The position numbers were made by a program, and so were the translations under genes. A DNA stretch of 21,429 nt, taken from assembly GCA_038230275.1 (NCBI GenBank), contig JBBRNO010000120.1, positions 1 to 21,429 of the forward strand. The letters run 5' to 3'. This stretch comes from JANXXV01 sp038230275. GTDB lineage: Bacteria; Acidobacteriota; Terriglobia; Bryobacterales; Bryobacteraceae. The notes beneath the pieces are model-generated. The model searched no databases, was not told where the DNA came from, and worked only from the letters and a program-made list of their open reading frames with translations. Of this stretch, positions 1 to 7,572 are shown piece after piece (the first letter of the stretch is position 1; each line of letters begins with the position of its first letter).

Positions 1-907
1 CAAGCGCGTGGTACAGGTGGGCATTCAGCGCCGCTCGGGCAAATTCCTGCAGGAGGCGGCCGCGTTGGTACGCGCCGGCGGCATTGGCCACGTGACCGTT
101 GCGAAAGGCTACCACGTCCAGAACGAATGGCCGAACGGAATCGGCAACGCGCCGGATTCCGCCCCTCCGAATGAGGAAATGTGGAACCAGTGGCTGGGAC
201 CTGCGCCCAAGGTGCCGTATAACAAGAACCGCATGTTCTACGATTTCCGCTGGTTCTACAACTACTCCGGCGGGCAGGTTACCAACTTCGGCGTTCACTA
301 TATGGACATGCTGCGCTGGTGCCTGGGCAAGGATGCGCCCAAGGCCGTAACGGTGATGGGCGGAAAGTACGTGATGCAGGATAATCGCGAAATTCCGGAT
401 ACGCTCGAGGCGTTGTGGGAGTTTGACGGGCCATCGCTGATGGTCTTCTCGCAGTACAACGCGAACGCCGCCGGAGGAAATCCGCAAGGCGCGGAGATGG
501 AACTGCGCGGCACCAAAGGCACCATGTACATCCACGCCAATCACTGGGAAGTGGTTCCGGAAAAGGTCACGGAGGCGAGCGTTTCGGCGCGCACTCCGGT
601 AGACCGCGTGACTGAGAAAGCCTACACTCCATCGAAGAAGCCGCTCATCGAACCGGCGTCCGCGAAGGGCAGCTTCGATACGGCTTTTCATGCGCGCAAC
701 TTTTTGGACTGTGTGAAGAGCCGGGCGAAGTGCAATTGCGATGTGCTGACCGGCCATCAATCCACGGCCGCCACGCTGATCGCAAATATCGCGCTACGGA
801 CGAAGTCGTACCTGGAATGGGATGCCAAGGCCGAGAAGTTCACCAACAACGCGGCAGCGAATAAGTATTTAAGCTACCAGTACCGGGCACCGTATAAGTT
901 GGGGTAG
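1..907 (+). CDS. Gfo/Idh/MocA family oxidoreductase, 5'-truncated by window
   Basis: This is the C-terminal part of a Gfo/Idh/MocA-type NAD(P)-dependent sugar or polyol dehydrogenase. The reading frame is open from the first base, so the start and the N-terminal Rossmann domain lie outside the window; the GTG at position 8 is an internal Val. Visible are the end of the nucleotide-binding half (VGIQRRSGKF) and the substrate domain with the segment NFGVHYMDMLRWCLG, which carries the G-x-H-x-x-D pattern usual at the active site of this family. About 300 residues are present, where whole members have about 350-450. Acidobacteria and Planctomycetes carry many such paralogs, often Tat-exported; that cannot be checked here. 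The substrate is unknown. The gene ends at TAG 905-907, tail-to-tail with the minus-strand unit that follows. Confidence 0.9.
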   Translation, partial: KRVVQVGIQRRSGKFLQEAAALVRAGGIGHVTVAKGYHVQNEWPNGIGNAPDSAPPNEEMWNQWLGPAPKVPYNKNRMFYDFRWFYNYSGGQVTNFGVHYMDMLRWCLGKDAPKAVTVMGGKYVMQDNREIPDTLEALWEFDGPSLMVFSQYNANAAGGNPQGAEMELRGTKGTMYIHANHWEVVPEKVTEASVSARTPVDRVTEKAYTPSKKPLIEPASAKGSFDTAFHARNFLDCVKSRAKCNCDVLTGHQSTAATLIANIALRTKSYLEWDAKAEKFTNNAAANKYLSYQYRAPYKLG

Positions 908-1120
908 CGGCCGGTTCACGCGCAAATCGCCGGGGCTGATCTCGAAAAACCACGGCGCGGCGCCTCTCATGAAGATGCCGGAATAGCTCGTTCTGGCAGC
1001 CAGCTTAGTGCAAGCCCAAGGCGGAGCGAAACCGCGGATTCGAGAATATCTTGCCGTTTCATCCATTCGCGGAGCGCAAACAGTTGTGAACCAAAATCCG
1101 GAACCGAAACGGCCGCAAAT
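908..1120. other. intergenic stretch between convergent genes, no gene supported
   Basis: This stretch separates the oxidoreductase stop from the Cys-rich minus-strand gene. I see no RNA gene and no clear hairpin followed by a T-run. A 31-codon minus-strand ORF at 1062-967 (starting MKRQDILESA) reads rather like protein, and another minus frame covers the oxidoreductase end. Neither has a ribosome site or a recognisable family, so neither is called. Confidence 0.5.
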
Positions 1121-1279
1121 CTATTTGCTCTGCGCCCGCTGCTCGCAATCGCAGCAGTCGCTGCATCGGTGGCATCGCAGGCAGCGATGATTCTCGCACG
1201 CGTCTTTGGTGCAGTATACGCAGATTTGCAAGGATGGTTCTCCGCAGATGCTGCAGATCAAGGCTAGGGTTTCGCTCAC
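1121..1279 (-). CDS. Cys-rich zinc-binding miniprotein (52 aa)
   Basis: I recognise no family by name. The 52-residue product has 11 cysteines and two histidines in an ordered array: C9-x2-C12, C20-x2-C23-x4-C28-x2-H31, then C33-x2-C36-H37-x-C39-x2-C42-C43-x-C45. The first half resembles a B-box-like or treble-clef zinc site, and the second half is a run of CxxC knuckles. The open frame extends upstream to 1348, but I choose GTG 1279: it begins one base after the stop of the preceding gene (TGA 1283-1281) and follows a GGAG site at correct spacing. That geometry suggests translational coupling. No signal peptide is seen, so the protein is probably cytoplasmic, unlike its two exported neighbours. 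The regular cysteine spacing argues against a chance ORF. A DNA-, RNA- or protein-binding adaptor role is only a guess. Confidence 0.6.
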   Translation of the reverse strand: MSETLALICSICGEPSLQICVYCTKDACENHRCLRCHRCSDCCDCEQRAQSK

Positions 1280-1280
1280 T

Positions 1281-1856
1281 TCATCTCCGAATTGCCGCTT
1301 TTCGTTTATCGCCGGCGGGGGGATCCGGGGGAATTCTGGAAAGCACACCCCTGCAACGTTGTGCTTCCTGATCCATCACGCTCATCTCCTGCTCTCGCAC
1401 AGAAGCGAGATCCAGGATATGCGCGCGCAGTTTCTCTTTGTTATTGGAACTCGCCGTCATCAGGCCATTGAGAATTTCGGCCAGATCGGGGCTCTGGTAA
1501 CGTCGAACTCCCACGCGAAGCGAATCCAGGAGCGTCTCCACATACTGAATACGGAAGTAGGTATCCAGTGCGGCGGTCAAGCGCTCCGGTTCTTTCGCCA
1601 GTTTCTCGCAAGATCCCAACAGGTATTGCATTCCATCCTGAAGCGAGGCCATCTGTTTGACGTAGGCAGACGGAGCACCTTGTGAAATCCAAGTCTCCGG
1701 CTTGATCTGGTTCACCATCGGCTGAAGTTGCCTGATTTGCCCGGCGAGTGCAGACATGTCCTGGCGAATGTCCCACTCAGGGCTGACTCCGGAGTTCGGC
1801 TTCTGCGCCAGCAGAACAGAGGAAAAAATCACTACGGTTGAGATGGATTTGAACAC
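1281..1856 (-). CDS. secreted helical protein of unknown function
   Basis: The 191-residue product begins with a short basic/hydrophobic signal (MFKSISTVVIFSSVLLAQ), probably cleaved after the AQ, so it should be exported. The rest is mostly helix-forming, with heptad-like stretches (ALAGQIRQLQPMVNQI and the region around ERLTAALDTYFRIQYVETLL), two cysteines and a basic C-terminus. I recognise no enzyme motif. The start is GTG 1856, with a GGTGAG site about nine bases upstream. It lies 45 bases after the FecR-domain gene and is followed one base later by the Cys-rich miniprotein, so the three probably form one transcript. A periplasmic partner or assembly factor for the FecR-domain protein is an inference from position only. 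Confidence 0.75.
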   Translation of the reverse strand: MFKSISTVVIFSSVLLAQKPNSGVSPEWDIRQDMSALAGQIRQLQPMVNQIKPETWISQGAPSAYVKQMASLQDGMQYLLGSCEKLAKEPERLTAALDTYFRIQYVETLLDSLRVGVRRYQSPDLAEILNGLMTASSNNKEKLRAHILDLASVREQEMSVMDQEAQRCRGVLSRIPPDPPAGDKRKAAIRR

Positions 1857-1901
1857 GGCGGTCTTCTCACCGCTAGTTTCGCACGTCGATTCGCTCGAAT
1901 G

Positions 1902-2696
1902 CTAAACGCCCGGAGGGGGAGGGGGCGGAGCAGGAGGGGGCGGAGGCGTATTTTGCGTGTCGCCCGGAACACCGCCACCGGTGGAACCACCGGACCCAGG
2001 CACCTTGCCGCCGCCACCACCCGGCACTTGCGGATTGCGCAGGATTACGCGGTACACAGCTTCCGCGCCGGCGTTGAGGGCGTGCTTGAGTGCTTGTCCC
2101 TTATCGATTGACCGGTCTGCCAGCGGTTGATTCTTGTAAACGCGAAGATACTCGCCAGGGCTGACAAACTTTCCGTTGTTTACCGGAAGAAACCGGTGCT
2201 GTACCGCCACGAGTCCTTCTTCCACGGAAACCAGCGTGGTGTCCTCATCCTCGGCCACGACGTCAAAAATCGTGCCGCGAACCGAGATCACCGCCGTTGG
2301 CGAAGTGACGCGCTGATGGTTCGGTGCGCCTCCACTCAACTTTTCAATGTGGACTTTGACCCGCCCGATCCACAAGTCGAGCATATCTTTCCAGTCTGAT
2401 GGATTATTGCGAAACGTTACTTTGGAGTTCGGATATACTTCGAAGGTGCTGCCGTCGGAAACCTGCAGCTTGGCGTAGCCGTCTGGTCCAGTGACGATCA
2501 TCTGTTTGAGCTGAACGGCACTGCCGACTTCCAGCGCCCAGGGAGTAGAGTCTCTCAGAACGGAAACTTCACCGGTGAGAGTAAGGACTTTAGCTGCGCT
2601 TTCTGAAGAATTCAGGGAGAGACTCTGCGCCGGACACACTGCCGACACTACTGCCATAAGCAGCAAGCCCGCGTAGGAGTGCCGGTTCAGAATCAT
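1902..2696 (-). CDS. secreted FecR-domain protein with Gly-rich and poly-Pro tail
   Basis: The 264-residue product has an N-terminal Sec signal (about residues 1-24, ending CPAQS). A FecR-type beta domain follows at about residues 35-175, including the typical stretch VTSPTAVISVRGTIFDVV and then LVSVEEGLVAVQ. FecR domains were named from the periplasmic iron-dicitrate sigma regulator, but most exported stand-alone copies in Acidobacteria have no proven role. The C-terminal 45 residues are low complexity: a Gly-rich stretch (PGGGGGKVPGSGG) followed by proline runs (PPPPPAPPPPPPG). There is no transmembrane anti-sigma part and no sigma gene next to it, so a sensing role is not supported. The start ATG 2696 has a GGGAG directly against it, which is unusually close. 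The gene is divergent from the BNR-protein gene across 136 bp and is the first gene of the three-gene unit. Confidence 0.82.
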   Translation of the reverse strand: MILNRHSYAGLLLMAVVSAVCPAQSLSLNSSESAAKVLTLTGEVSVLRDSTPWALEVGSAVQLKQMIVTGPDGYAKLQVSDGSTFEVYPNSKVTFRNNPSDWKDMLDLWIGRVKVHIEKLSGGAPNHQRVTSPTAVISVRGTIFDVVAEDEDTTLVSVEEGLVAVQHRFLPVNNGKFVSPGEYLRVYKNQPLADRSIDKGQALKHALNAGAEAVYRVILRNPQVPGGGGGKVPGSGGSTGGGVPGDTQNTPPPPPAPPPPPPGV

Positions 2697-2815
2697 CTCC
2701 CGTTAGTCCCTTAGTCTAACATTAAAAGTGAACTGCAAATGCAATGCCTTACTCTGAGCTGGCTGCAAGGCTTTTCGATTCAATGCTTTCTCCCATAGCC
2801 TGGCTCAATTAAGGG

Positions 2816-2821
2816 TAGAAT
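2816..2821 (+). promoter_or_regulatory. candidate -10 box (TAGAAT) close to a GTG start
   Basis: TAGAAT, preceded by GGG, lies 11 bases before the GTG start of the BNR/TIGR03437 gene, which has no Shine-Dalgarno sequence. Transcription starting 6-7 bases after the box would leave a leader of about five bases. No convincing -35 box is seen. The same GGTAGAAT string occurs before hicA and the ECF sigma gene. Confidence 0.35.
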
Positions 2822-2832
2822 AGACTCACACG

Positions 2833-4728
2833 GTGTGTCATAAAGCCACAATTCGAAGAGTACTGCGACCCAGCCTTACGCTGGTACTGCCGCAGGTGCT
2901 GCTGCTAGTACTGCTGGATACCTCGGCGACAGCGCAGATTCCAGCGGATTGGCGCAAGGTGGGCTCCACCACTCTTGACATGAATCTGGCGTCGTTGGCC
3001 ACCGGTCCGGTGGAGCGCGTGTGGTTTTCAGAAGACGGCTCGCGGCTATTCGCCAGAACGGGATTGAAGCGGACTTACTCCACGTCCGATTTTGAACACT
3101 GGCAGATTGCGGGCGATGCCGTGATTCCCGAATCCGCGGCCGGCTTGGTTAAGGTGTTGCCGGAGCGGCTGGCTAAATCAAAGACGTCGGCCACCGTGCC
3201 CACTCGGATTTACGCCGTGGGGCGGCATGGATACCGGTCCGACGATGGCGGCTATACATGGACCAATCTGACCGCATTCCAGAACCGGTCCATCATTGGC
3301 GATGGCTTGGAGGATGTTGCCGTTTCGCCCAAGGATCCGGACCTGGTGGTGGTCGCCGGGGCGCAAGGCGTCTGGCGGTCGCTGGATGGCGGCCTTTCCT
3401 GGACGGGCCTCAACCAAGGGTTGCCTAACCTGCCTGTGCATCGAATTCTGGCGCTGCCCGATGGCAATGGCGCGCTGCGCATCACCGCGGATCGCAACGA
3501 CACTGAGCTGGAGTGGATTACTGGCGAAAAGCCAGGTTGGAAACTGGTGGAGGATACTGCATCGGTGCAACTGGCCCTCACCCGGGGCGCCTTGTCGAAG
3601 GCATTCGGCAGTGTGGTCACGGCCCTGGCCATGGGCGGCGACTTTTTTTACGCCGGAACCGTGGACGGAAGGTTGCGCAGCTCGTCAGATCGCGGCACCA
3701 CCTGGCAGAGCCTGGAAATCCCCGGGGGCGGCGTGATCGAGAATATTTTCCTCGATTCAAAGGACCCGCAATTCGCTTTGGCTGCCATCGCCGGCAATGC
3801 AAAAGTCCGGGTGGAGCGCACGCTCAATGCGGGCCGTCTGTGGGACGATATCAGCGATAACCTGCCCGCCGGCTCGGCCCACGGCATTACGGCGGACCGG
3901 CAATCGGGTGCCCTGTACGTGGCAGCCGACCGCGGCGTTTTCATGACGTACACCGATACGCATGCACTGGCGCCGTCTACGCCCTGGACGCTGGTGAAAG
4001 TGGGGCCGGATGGTTCGCCAGCGGTGGATGTGCGCTTGGACAATGCAGGCAATCAGCTCTATGCCGCCTTTGAGGGCGATGGTCTCTTCGCCAATATGGC
4101 GCCGCATCGCTTCCGGGAACCGAGAGTGGTGAGCGCGGGCGATATGATGGAGCGCGCGGCCTCTCCAGGCTCCCTGTTGAGCGTCGTCGGCCGCAATATC
4201 CAATCGGCACAGGCCGGGAATCGGCCGGCACCAGTTTTTGAACAATCGCAGATTCAAGTACCCTTTGAGGTGACCGGATCGACCCTGAATCTTTCGCTGG
4301 AATCCACCAGCGGACGGATCACCATGGGATTGCCGCTGAAAAGCGCCTCGCCCTCAATTTTTGTCGACCGGGATGGGGGGGCCATCGTCTTGAATGGGGA
4401 TACAGGCCTGCTGTTGGATGCCGCGACGCCGGCGCGTTCCAGTTCGCGGTTACAGATCTTCGCTACCGGGTTAGGCAAAGTGACACCGGATTGGCCGACC
4501 GGCATTCCGGCGCCGCTGGACAGCCCTCCTCGCGTGGCCGCGGCGACGAAAGTGTATCTGGATCGCGAGCCTGTTGCAGTGACGCGCGCCATCCTGGCCC
4601 CCGGCTACGTGGGTTTTTACCTGGTTGAAGTGCAACTGCCGGCGATTTTGAACCGCGGCCCCGCCGAATTGTTCGTGGAAGTCGACGGGCAGCAAAGTAA
4701 CCGCGTGCGGGTCTTTCTGGAGCCGTGA
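2833..4728 (+). CDS. secreted BNR-repeat beta-propeller protein with TIGR03437 C-terminal domain
   Basis: The 631-residue product starts at GTG 2833 with a long signal peptide (basic n-region, hydrophobic core LVLPQVLLLVLL, cleavage near SATA-Q). Residues about 100-380 contain several BNR/Asp-box repeats of the S-x-D-x-G-x-x-W type (YRSDDGGYTWTNL, WRSLDGGLSWTGL, RSSSDRGTTWQSL), as found in sialidase-like and photosystem-assembly-like beta-propellers. Residues about 438-631 match the TIGR03437 domain, first named in Solibacter usitatus: GSLLSVVGRN at its start, PSIFVDRDGG, QIFATGLGKV and GYVGFYLVEVQLP. Such proteins are extracellular or surface-attached; binding or structural roles are suspected but none is established. 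No sialidase catalytic set was identified, so enzyme activity is not claimed. It is a single gene, followed 79 bases later by the methyltransferase operon. Confidence 0.88.
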   Translation: MCHKATIRRVLRPSLTLVLPQVLLLVLLDTSATAQIPADWRKVGSTTLDMNLASLATGPVERVWFSEDGSRLFARTGLKRTYSTSDFEHWQIAGDAVIPESAAGLVKVLPERLAKSKTSATVPTRIYAVGRHGYRSDDGGYTWTNLTAFQNRSIIGDGLEDVAVSPKDPDLVVVAGAQGVWRSLDGGLSWTGLNQGLPNLPVHRILALPDGNGALRITADRNDTELEWITGEKPGWKLVEDTASVQLALTRGALSKAFGSVVTALAMGGDFFYAGTVDGRLRSSSDRGTTWQSLEIPGGGVIENIFLDSKDPQFALAAIAGNAKVRVERTLNAGRLWDDISDNLPAGSAHGITADRQSGALYVAADRGVFMTYTDTHALAPSTPWTLVKVGPDGSPAVDVRLDNAGNQLYAAFEGDGLFANMAPHRFREPRVVSAGDMMERAASPGSLLSVVGRNIQSAQAGNRPAPVFEQSQIQVPFEVTGSTLNLSLESTSGRITMGLPLKSASPSIFVDRDGGAIVLNGDTGLLLDAATPARSSSRLQIFATGLGKVTPDWPTGIPAPLDSPPRVAAATKVYLDREPVAVTRAILAPGYVGFYLVEVQLPAILNRGPAELFVEVDGQQSNRVRVFLEP

Positions 4729-4807
4729 TGCCCCGGAGATCCATCGGCGCTTTGGTGAGTGCCGGAAACACAGGCGGAGAACCCAAGTGCCGGCATAGGA
4801 GCCACGC

Positions 4808-5368
4808 TTGGTAATTGTCAATTATTACGCGGGACGCTTGCTGGCGGCCGCGCTACTGGCGGGCTGCGTGGTCGCTTCCGGTCAGGAGAACCAGGAAGCA
4901 GAGAAGTTGGCCCCTTACTACCCCACTCCGATGGTGGTGGTGGAAAAAATGTTGAAGTTGGGAGAGTTGAAACCGGGCGAAAAGATGTTCGACCTGGGCA
5001 GCGGCGACGGCCGGATTGTCATTGTGGCGGCGAAGAAATTTAAGGCCGACGCCACCGGTGTTGAGTTTGACGATGTGCTGCACCGGAAGAGTTCCGAAGA
5101 GATCCGGCGGCAGAAACTGGACAAGACGGCGCGGATCATTTTCGGCGACCTGTTCGTGCAGGATTACTCCGCCGCGGATTTGATTACTGTGTACCTTTTG
5201 CCTCACTCGAACGACAAGGTGCGGCCAATGCTGGAAAAACAGTTGAAGAAAGGGACGCGAATTGTTTCGCACGATTTTGAATTTTCCGGCTGGAAAGCAG
5301 TGAAGGTGGAGTTGGTGGAAGACGACGGAGAAGGGCGAAGCCACACGTTGTTCCTGTACGTGCGCTAA
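4808..5368 (+). CDS. exported class I SAM-dependent methyltransferase-like protein
   Basis: The 186-residue product has a class I methyltransferase core: motif I FDLGSGDGRIVIVAA (residues 61-75), the acidic end of strand 2 at GVEFDD (84-89), and the later segment YLLPHSNDKVRPMLEKQL followed by GTRIVSHDFEFSGWK. These resemble the small seven-strand family that includes the FAM173-type lysine methyltransferases (inference from memory). The start is TTG 4808, supported by AGGAG six bases upstream. The N-terminus is a signal-like hydrophobic stretch ending in L-A-G-C (residues 17-20), a good lipobox, so the protein would be an exported lipoprotein. That is odd for an SAM-using enzyme, because SAM is cytosolic. 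Either the hydrophobic region is an uncleaved anchor facing the cytoplasm, or the fold has lost methyl transfer. It is the first gene of a four-gene plus-strand run. Confidence 0.82.
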   Translation: MVIVNYYAGRLLAAALLAGCVVASGQENQEAEKLAPYYPTPMVVVEKMLKLGELKPGEKMFDLGSGDGRIVIVAAKKFKADATGVEFDDVLHRKSSEEIRRQKLDKTARIIFGDLFVQDYSAADLITVYLLPHSNDKVRPMLEKQLKKGTRIVSHDFEFSGWKAVKVELVEDDGEGRSHTLFLYVR

Positions 5369-5401
5369 ACTCACAGTTCGTTCGAAAGGGAAGGGAACCG
5401 T

Positions 5402-6556
5402 TTGGCCATACAGCCCGCGATGGTGCCATACCTATGGCGCCGGCACCTCGGAATTCTTCGCGCCGTACTCGCGGTGTTGTGTGTATTGCTGTATCTGCTG
5501 TACCCGGTTTCGGCTGGCCCGGCGGTAGCGGCGGTTATCGGCGTTTTTGCGCTTTACAGCATTTTCATTCTGCTGCGCGATAACATTGAAAACCGCGTTT
5601 ACCAGCTGCCAATTCTGGCGTTGGACGTGGTCTTCTTTTTCGCCTGCGCACTGCATCCGGCGCAGGAAGGCCTTTGGCTGAGCACCGTCTGTTACTTCTA
5701 TCTGCTGTGTATCGCATCGCTGATGTATGAGTGGCGGGCGGTGGCCGGGGTGGTTCTGCTGAGCGTGCTGTTTTTCGCGGTTGTGCGGCCCGTGCCCACG
5801 GTGCTGCTGTGGCCCACCGTATTGATGACCGGCGTTTTTGCGGTGGTTTTCACTATCCAGAAAGAAGCGTTTCAGTTTCGTCTCTCCGCCGCGCTGCGCC
5901 GGTCCGTTCTTTCCAGGCTGGAAGCCGAGCGCGCCCGGGAATCGGAACGGGAACGCATCGCGGCGGATTTTCACGATGGCCCGCTGCAGAGCTTTATCAG
6001 CTTCCAAATGCGGCTGGAGATTATTCGAAAGCTGCTGGGCCGGGATCGCGATGCGGCACTGGCTGAGTTGCATCAGTTGCAGGAGCTGGGCAAATCGCAG
6101 GTTTCCGAATTGCGCTCCTTCGTCCGTAACATGCAGCCGATTGAGGTGGACGACGCCGGCCTGCACGCCTCCGTGCGGGATGTGGTGAATACGTTTGAGC
6201 GGGAGAGCGGCATCGCCACCACCTTGGTCTGCGGGGATCTGCCGGAGTTGACCGGCACGGACTTCGCGATGGAGGTTTTGCAGATTGTCCGCGAGGCGCT
6301 GAATAACGTGCGGAAACATTCCAAAGCTTCCCGCGTGAACGTAACGCTTGAGGTGACCGGGAAGACCATTGAGATCTCAGTGGAAGACGACGGCAGCGGT
6401 TTCCCGTTCAGCGGATCGTATAGCTTGGACGAGTTAGAGTTGCTCCGGCTGGGGCCGCGCAGCATTAAGCGGCGAATCCGCACGCTGGGCGGCGATCTTA
6501 CGCTGGAATCACGGCCCACCCACGGCGCCGGTTTGAAAATCCGCATCCCGACATGA
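5402..6556 (+). CDS. membrane sensor histidine kinase, HisKA_3 (NarL/DesK) type
   Basis: The 384-residue product carries about five to six hydrophobic segments in residues 15-152, with no large periplasmic loop. A linker helix and the HisKA_3 dimerisation domain follow, with phospho-accepting His191 in DFHDGPLQ. The HATPase_c domain has the N-box in VREALNNVRKHSKASR, the G1 box VEDDGSGF and a later LGPRSIKRRIRTLGGDL segment. It should autophosphorylate and pass phosphate to a LuxR/NarL-type response regulator, but no such regulator lies in the window, so it is an orphan here. Start TTG 5402 has an AAGGGAA purine site about six bases upstream; ATG 5420 is an alternative. The lipoprotein gene starts inside its stop codon (ATGA at 6553-6556), so the two are probably translationally coupled. 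Confidence 0.9.
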   Translation: MAIQPAMVPYLWRRHLGILRAVLAVLCVLLYLLYPVSAGPAVAAVIGVFALYSIFILLRDNIENRVYQLPILALDVVFFFACALHPAQEGLWLSTVCYFYLLCIASLMYEWRAVAGVVLLSVLFFAVVRPVPTVLLWPTVLMTGVFAVVFTIQKEAFQFRLSAALRRSVLSRLEAERARESERERIAADFHDGPLQSFISFQMRLEIIRKLLGRDRDAALAELHQLQELGKSQVSELRSFVRNMQPIEVDDAGLHASVRDVVNTFERESGIATTLVCGDLPELTGTDFAMEVLQIVREALNNVRKHSKASRVNVTLEVTGKTIEISVEDDGSGFPFSGSYSLDELELLRLGPRSIKRRIRTLGGDLTLESRPTHGAGLKIRIPT

Positions 6557-7572
6557 GAGTGCGCCTATGGGGCGTGCTTGCCGCTCTGGGGCTGATTGCC
6601 AGCTGCGGCAAGTACGCCGACTTTACTCTACCTCTACTGCCGCAATCGGGCCGGGGTGTCTCCTACGAATGGAATGTTTACCCGGAGCCGGTATTGGCCC
6701 GTGATGCCTCGGGATGGGAATCGACCGACGCGCTGAACCCGTCCGTGGTGGATGTGGGAGGGCTGCTCTACAACTTCTATTCCGGCTACGACGGCAAGGT
6801 GTGGAGCACCGGCCTGGCGACGTCCACGGACGGGCTGCATTGGGCGAAGAAGGGCCGCGTGCTGGCTCCCGACGCTGCCACGTGGGAGGGTGACTACATC
6901 GCGGCGAACGGAACGGCCCTGCGCGTGGGCAACGAATTCTTTTACTGGTACCAGGCAAACCGGTCGCCACGAATTGGGCTGGCGAAGTCGAAAGACGGAA
7001 CGGCTTGGACGAAGTTGCCGCAGCCGGTGCTGGGTACCGGCCCGCGCGGCAGTTGGGATGAACGGGGTGCGGCCGATCCGTACGTACTGCGGATCGGCGA
7101 TACGTTTTACATGTACTACCTGGGCGAAGACCGCGCGCGCAGGCAACGGCTGGGTGTGGCGCGTTCCATCGATGGTGTGACGTGGCGGAAGTCTCGGGCG
7201 AATCCGATTATGGAAGCCGGCAACAGTGGCGCGTTCGATGAGGCCGGGCTGGGTGAGCCGGCGGTGTGGAAGTCTGATAATTCCTACTGGATGCTCTACA
7301 CCGGCCGCGACCGCGCGGAGGTTCGCCGGCTGGGGTTGGCGCGATCGCAGGACGGCATTCATTGGAGCCGCCTGTCGGATACCGCGGCGCTGGCCGGAGG
7401 CGAGCCGTGGAACGCGAAGACGCTTTGCGATCCCACCGTGCGCGTGGTGGACGGTGATGTGCAGGTCTGGTTTGGAGGCGGTGATGTGCCGCATCCGGTG
7501 GAAAATGTCCACGGACAGATTGGCTTCGCCATTCTGAAGCTGACGGTTTTTGCTGCTACGCTGCCTAAATGA
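6553..7572 (+). CDS. beta-propeller lipoprotein, GH43/GH32-like fold
   Basis: The 339-residue product has a lipoprotein signal with lipobox I-A-S-C (Cys18), so it is probably anchored on the periplasmic or outer-membrane side. The body has repeated blades of a five-bladed propeller of the GH43/GH32/GH130 class. Repeats of the form GLATSTDGLHWAKKG, GLAKSKDGTAWTKLP, GVARSIDGVTWRKS and GLARSQDGIHWSRL alternate with YNFYSGYDG, FYMYYLGEDR and YWMLYTGRDR segments. Acidic residues in DALNPSVV, AADPYVLR and GEPAVW lie where catalytic carboxylates of this superfamily sit, but I cannot assign a specificity; a carbohydrate-binding role is equally possible. The gene overlaps the kinase upstream and bshA downstream by ATGA (7569-7572), which makes it part of a tight operon whose logic is unclear. 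Confidence 0.8.
   Translation: MRVRLWGVLAALGLIASCGKYADFTLPLLPQSGRGVSYEWNVYPEPVLARDASGWESTDALNPSVVDVGGLLYNFYSGYDGKVWSTGLATSTDGLHWAKKGRVLAPDAATWEGDYIAANGTALRVGNEFFYWYQANRSPRIGLAKSKDGTAWTKLPQPVLGTGPRGSWDERGAADPYVLRIGDTFYMYYLGEDRARRQRLGVARSIDGVTWRKSRANPIMEAGNSGAFDEAGLGEPAVWKSDNSYWMLYTGRDRAEVRRLGLARSQDGIHWSRLSDTAALAGGEPWNAKTLCDPTVRVVDGDVQVWFGGGDVPHPVENVHGQIGFAILKLTVFAATLPK

Noticed and set aside
1206..1685. 159-codon plus-strand ORF across the minus-strand unit
   Set aside because: Antisense to the exported helical protein, which has a signal peptide and ribosome site; no recognisable domain on the plus strand.
4753..4796. TGCCGG/CCGGCA inverted repeat between the BNR gene and the methyltransferase
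   Set aside because: Six-base arms with a loop of about 24 bases and no T-run; too weak to call a terminator.
5432..6319. 295-codon minus-strand ORF opposite the sensor kinase
   Set aside because: High-GC antisense shadow: His/Gln/Arg-rich, no domain, while the plus frame encodes a complete kinase.
6634..7512. 292-codon minus-strand ORF opposite the beta-propeller lipoprotein
   Set aside because: Shadow of a well-supported gene with signal peptide and repeats; composition Arg/His-rich without motifs.
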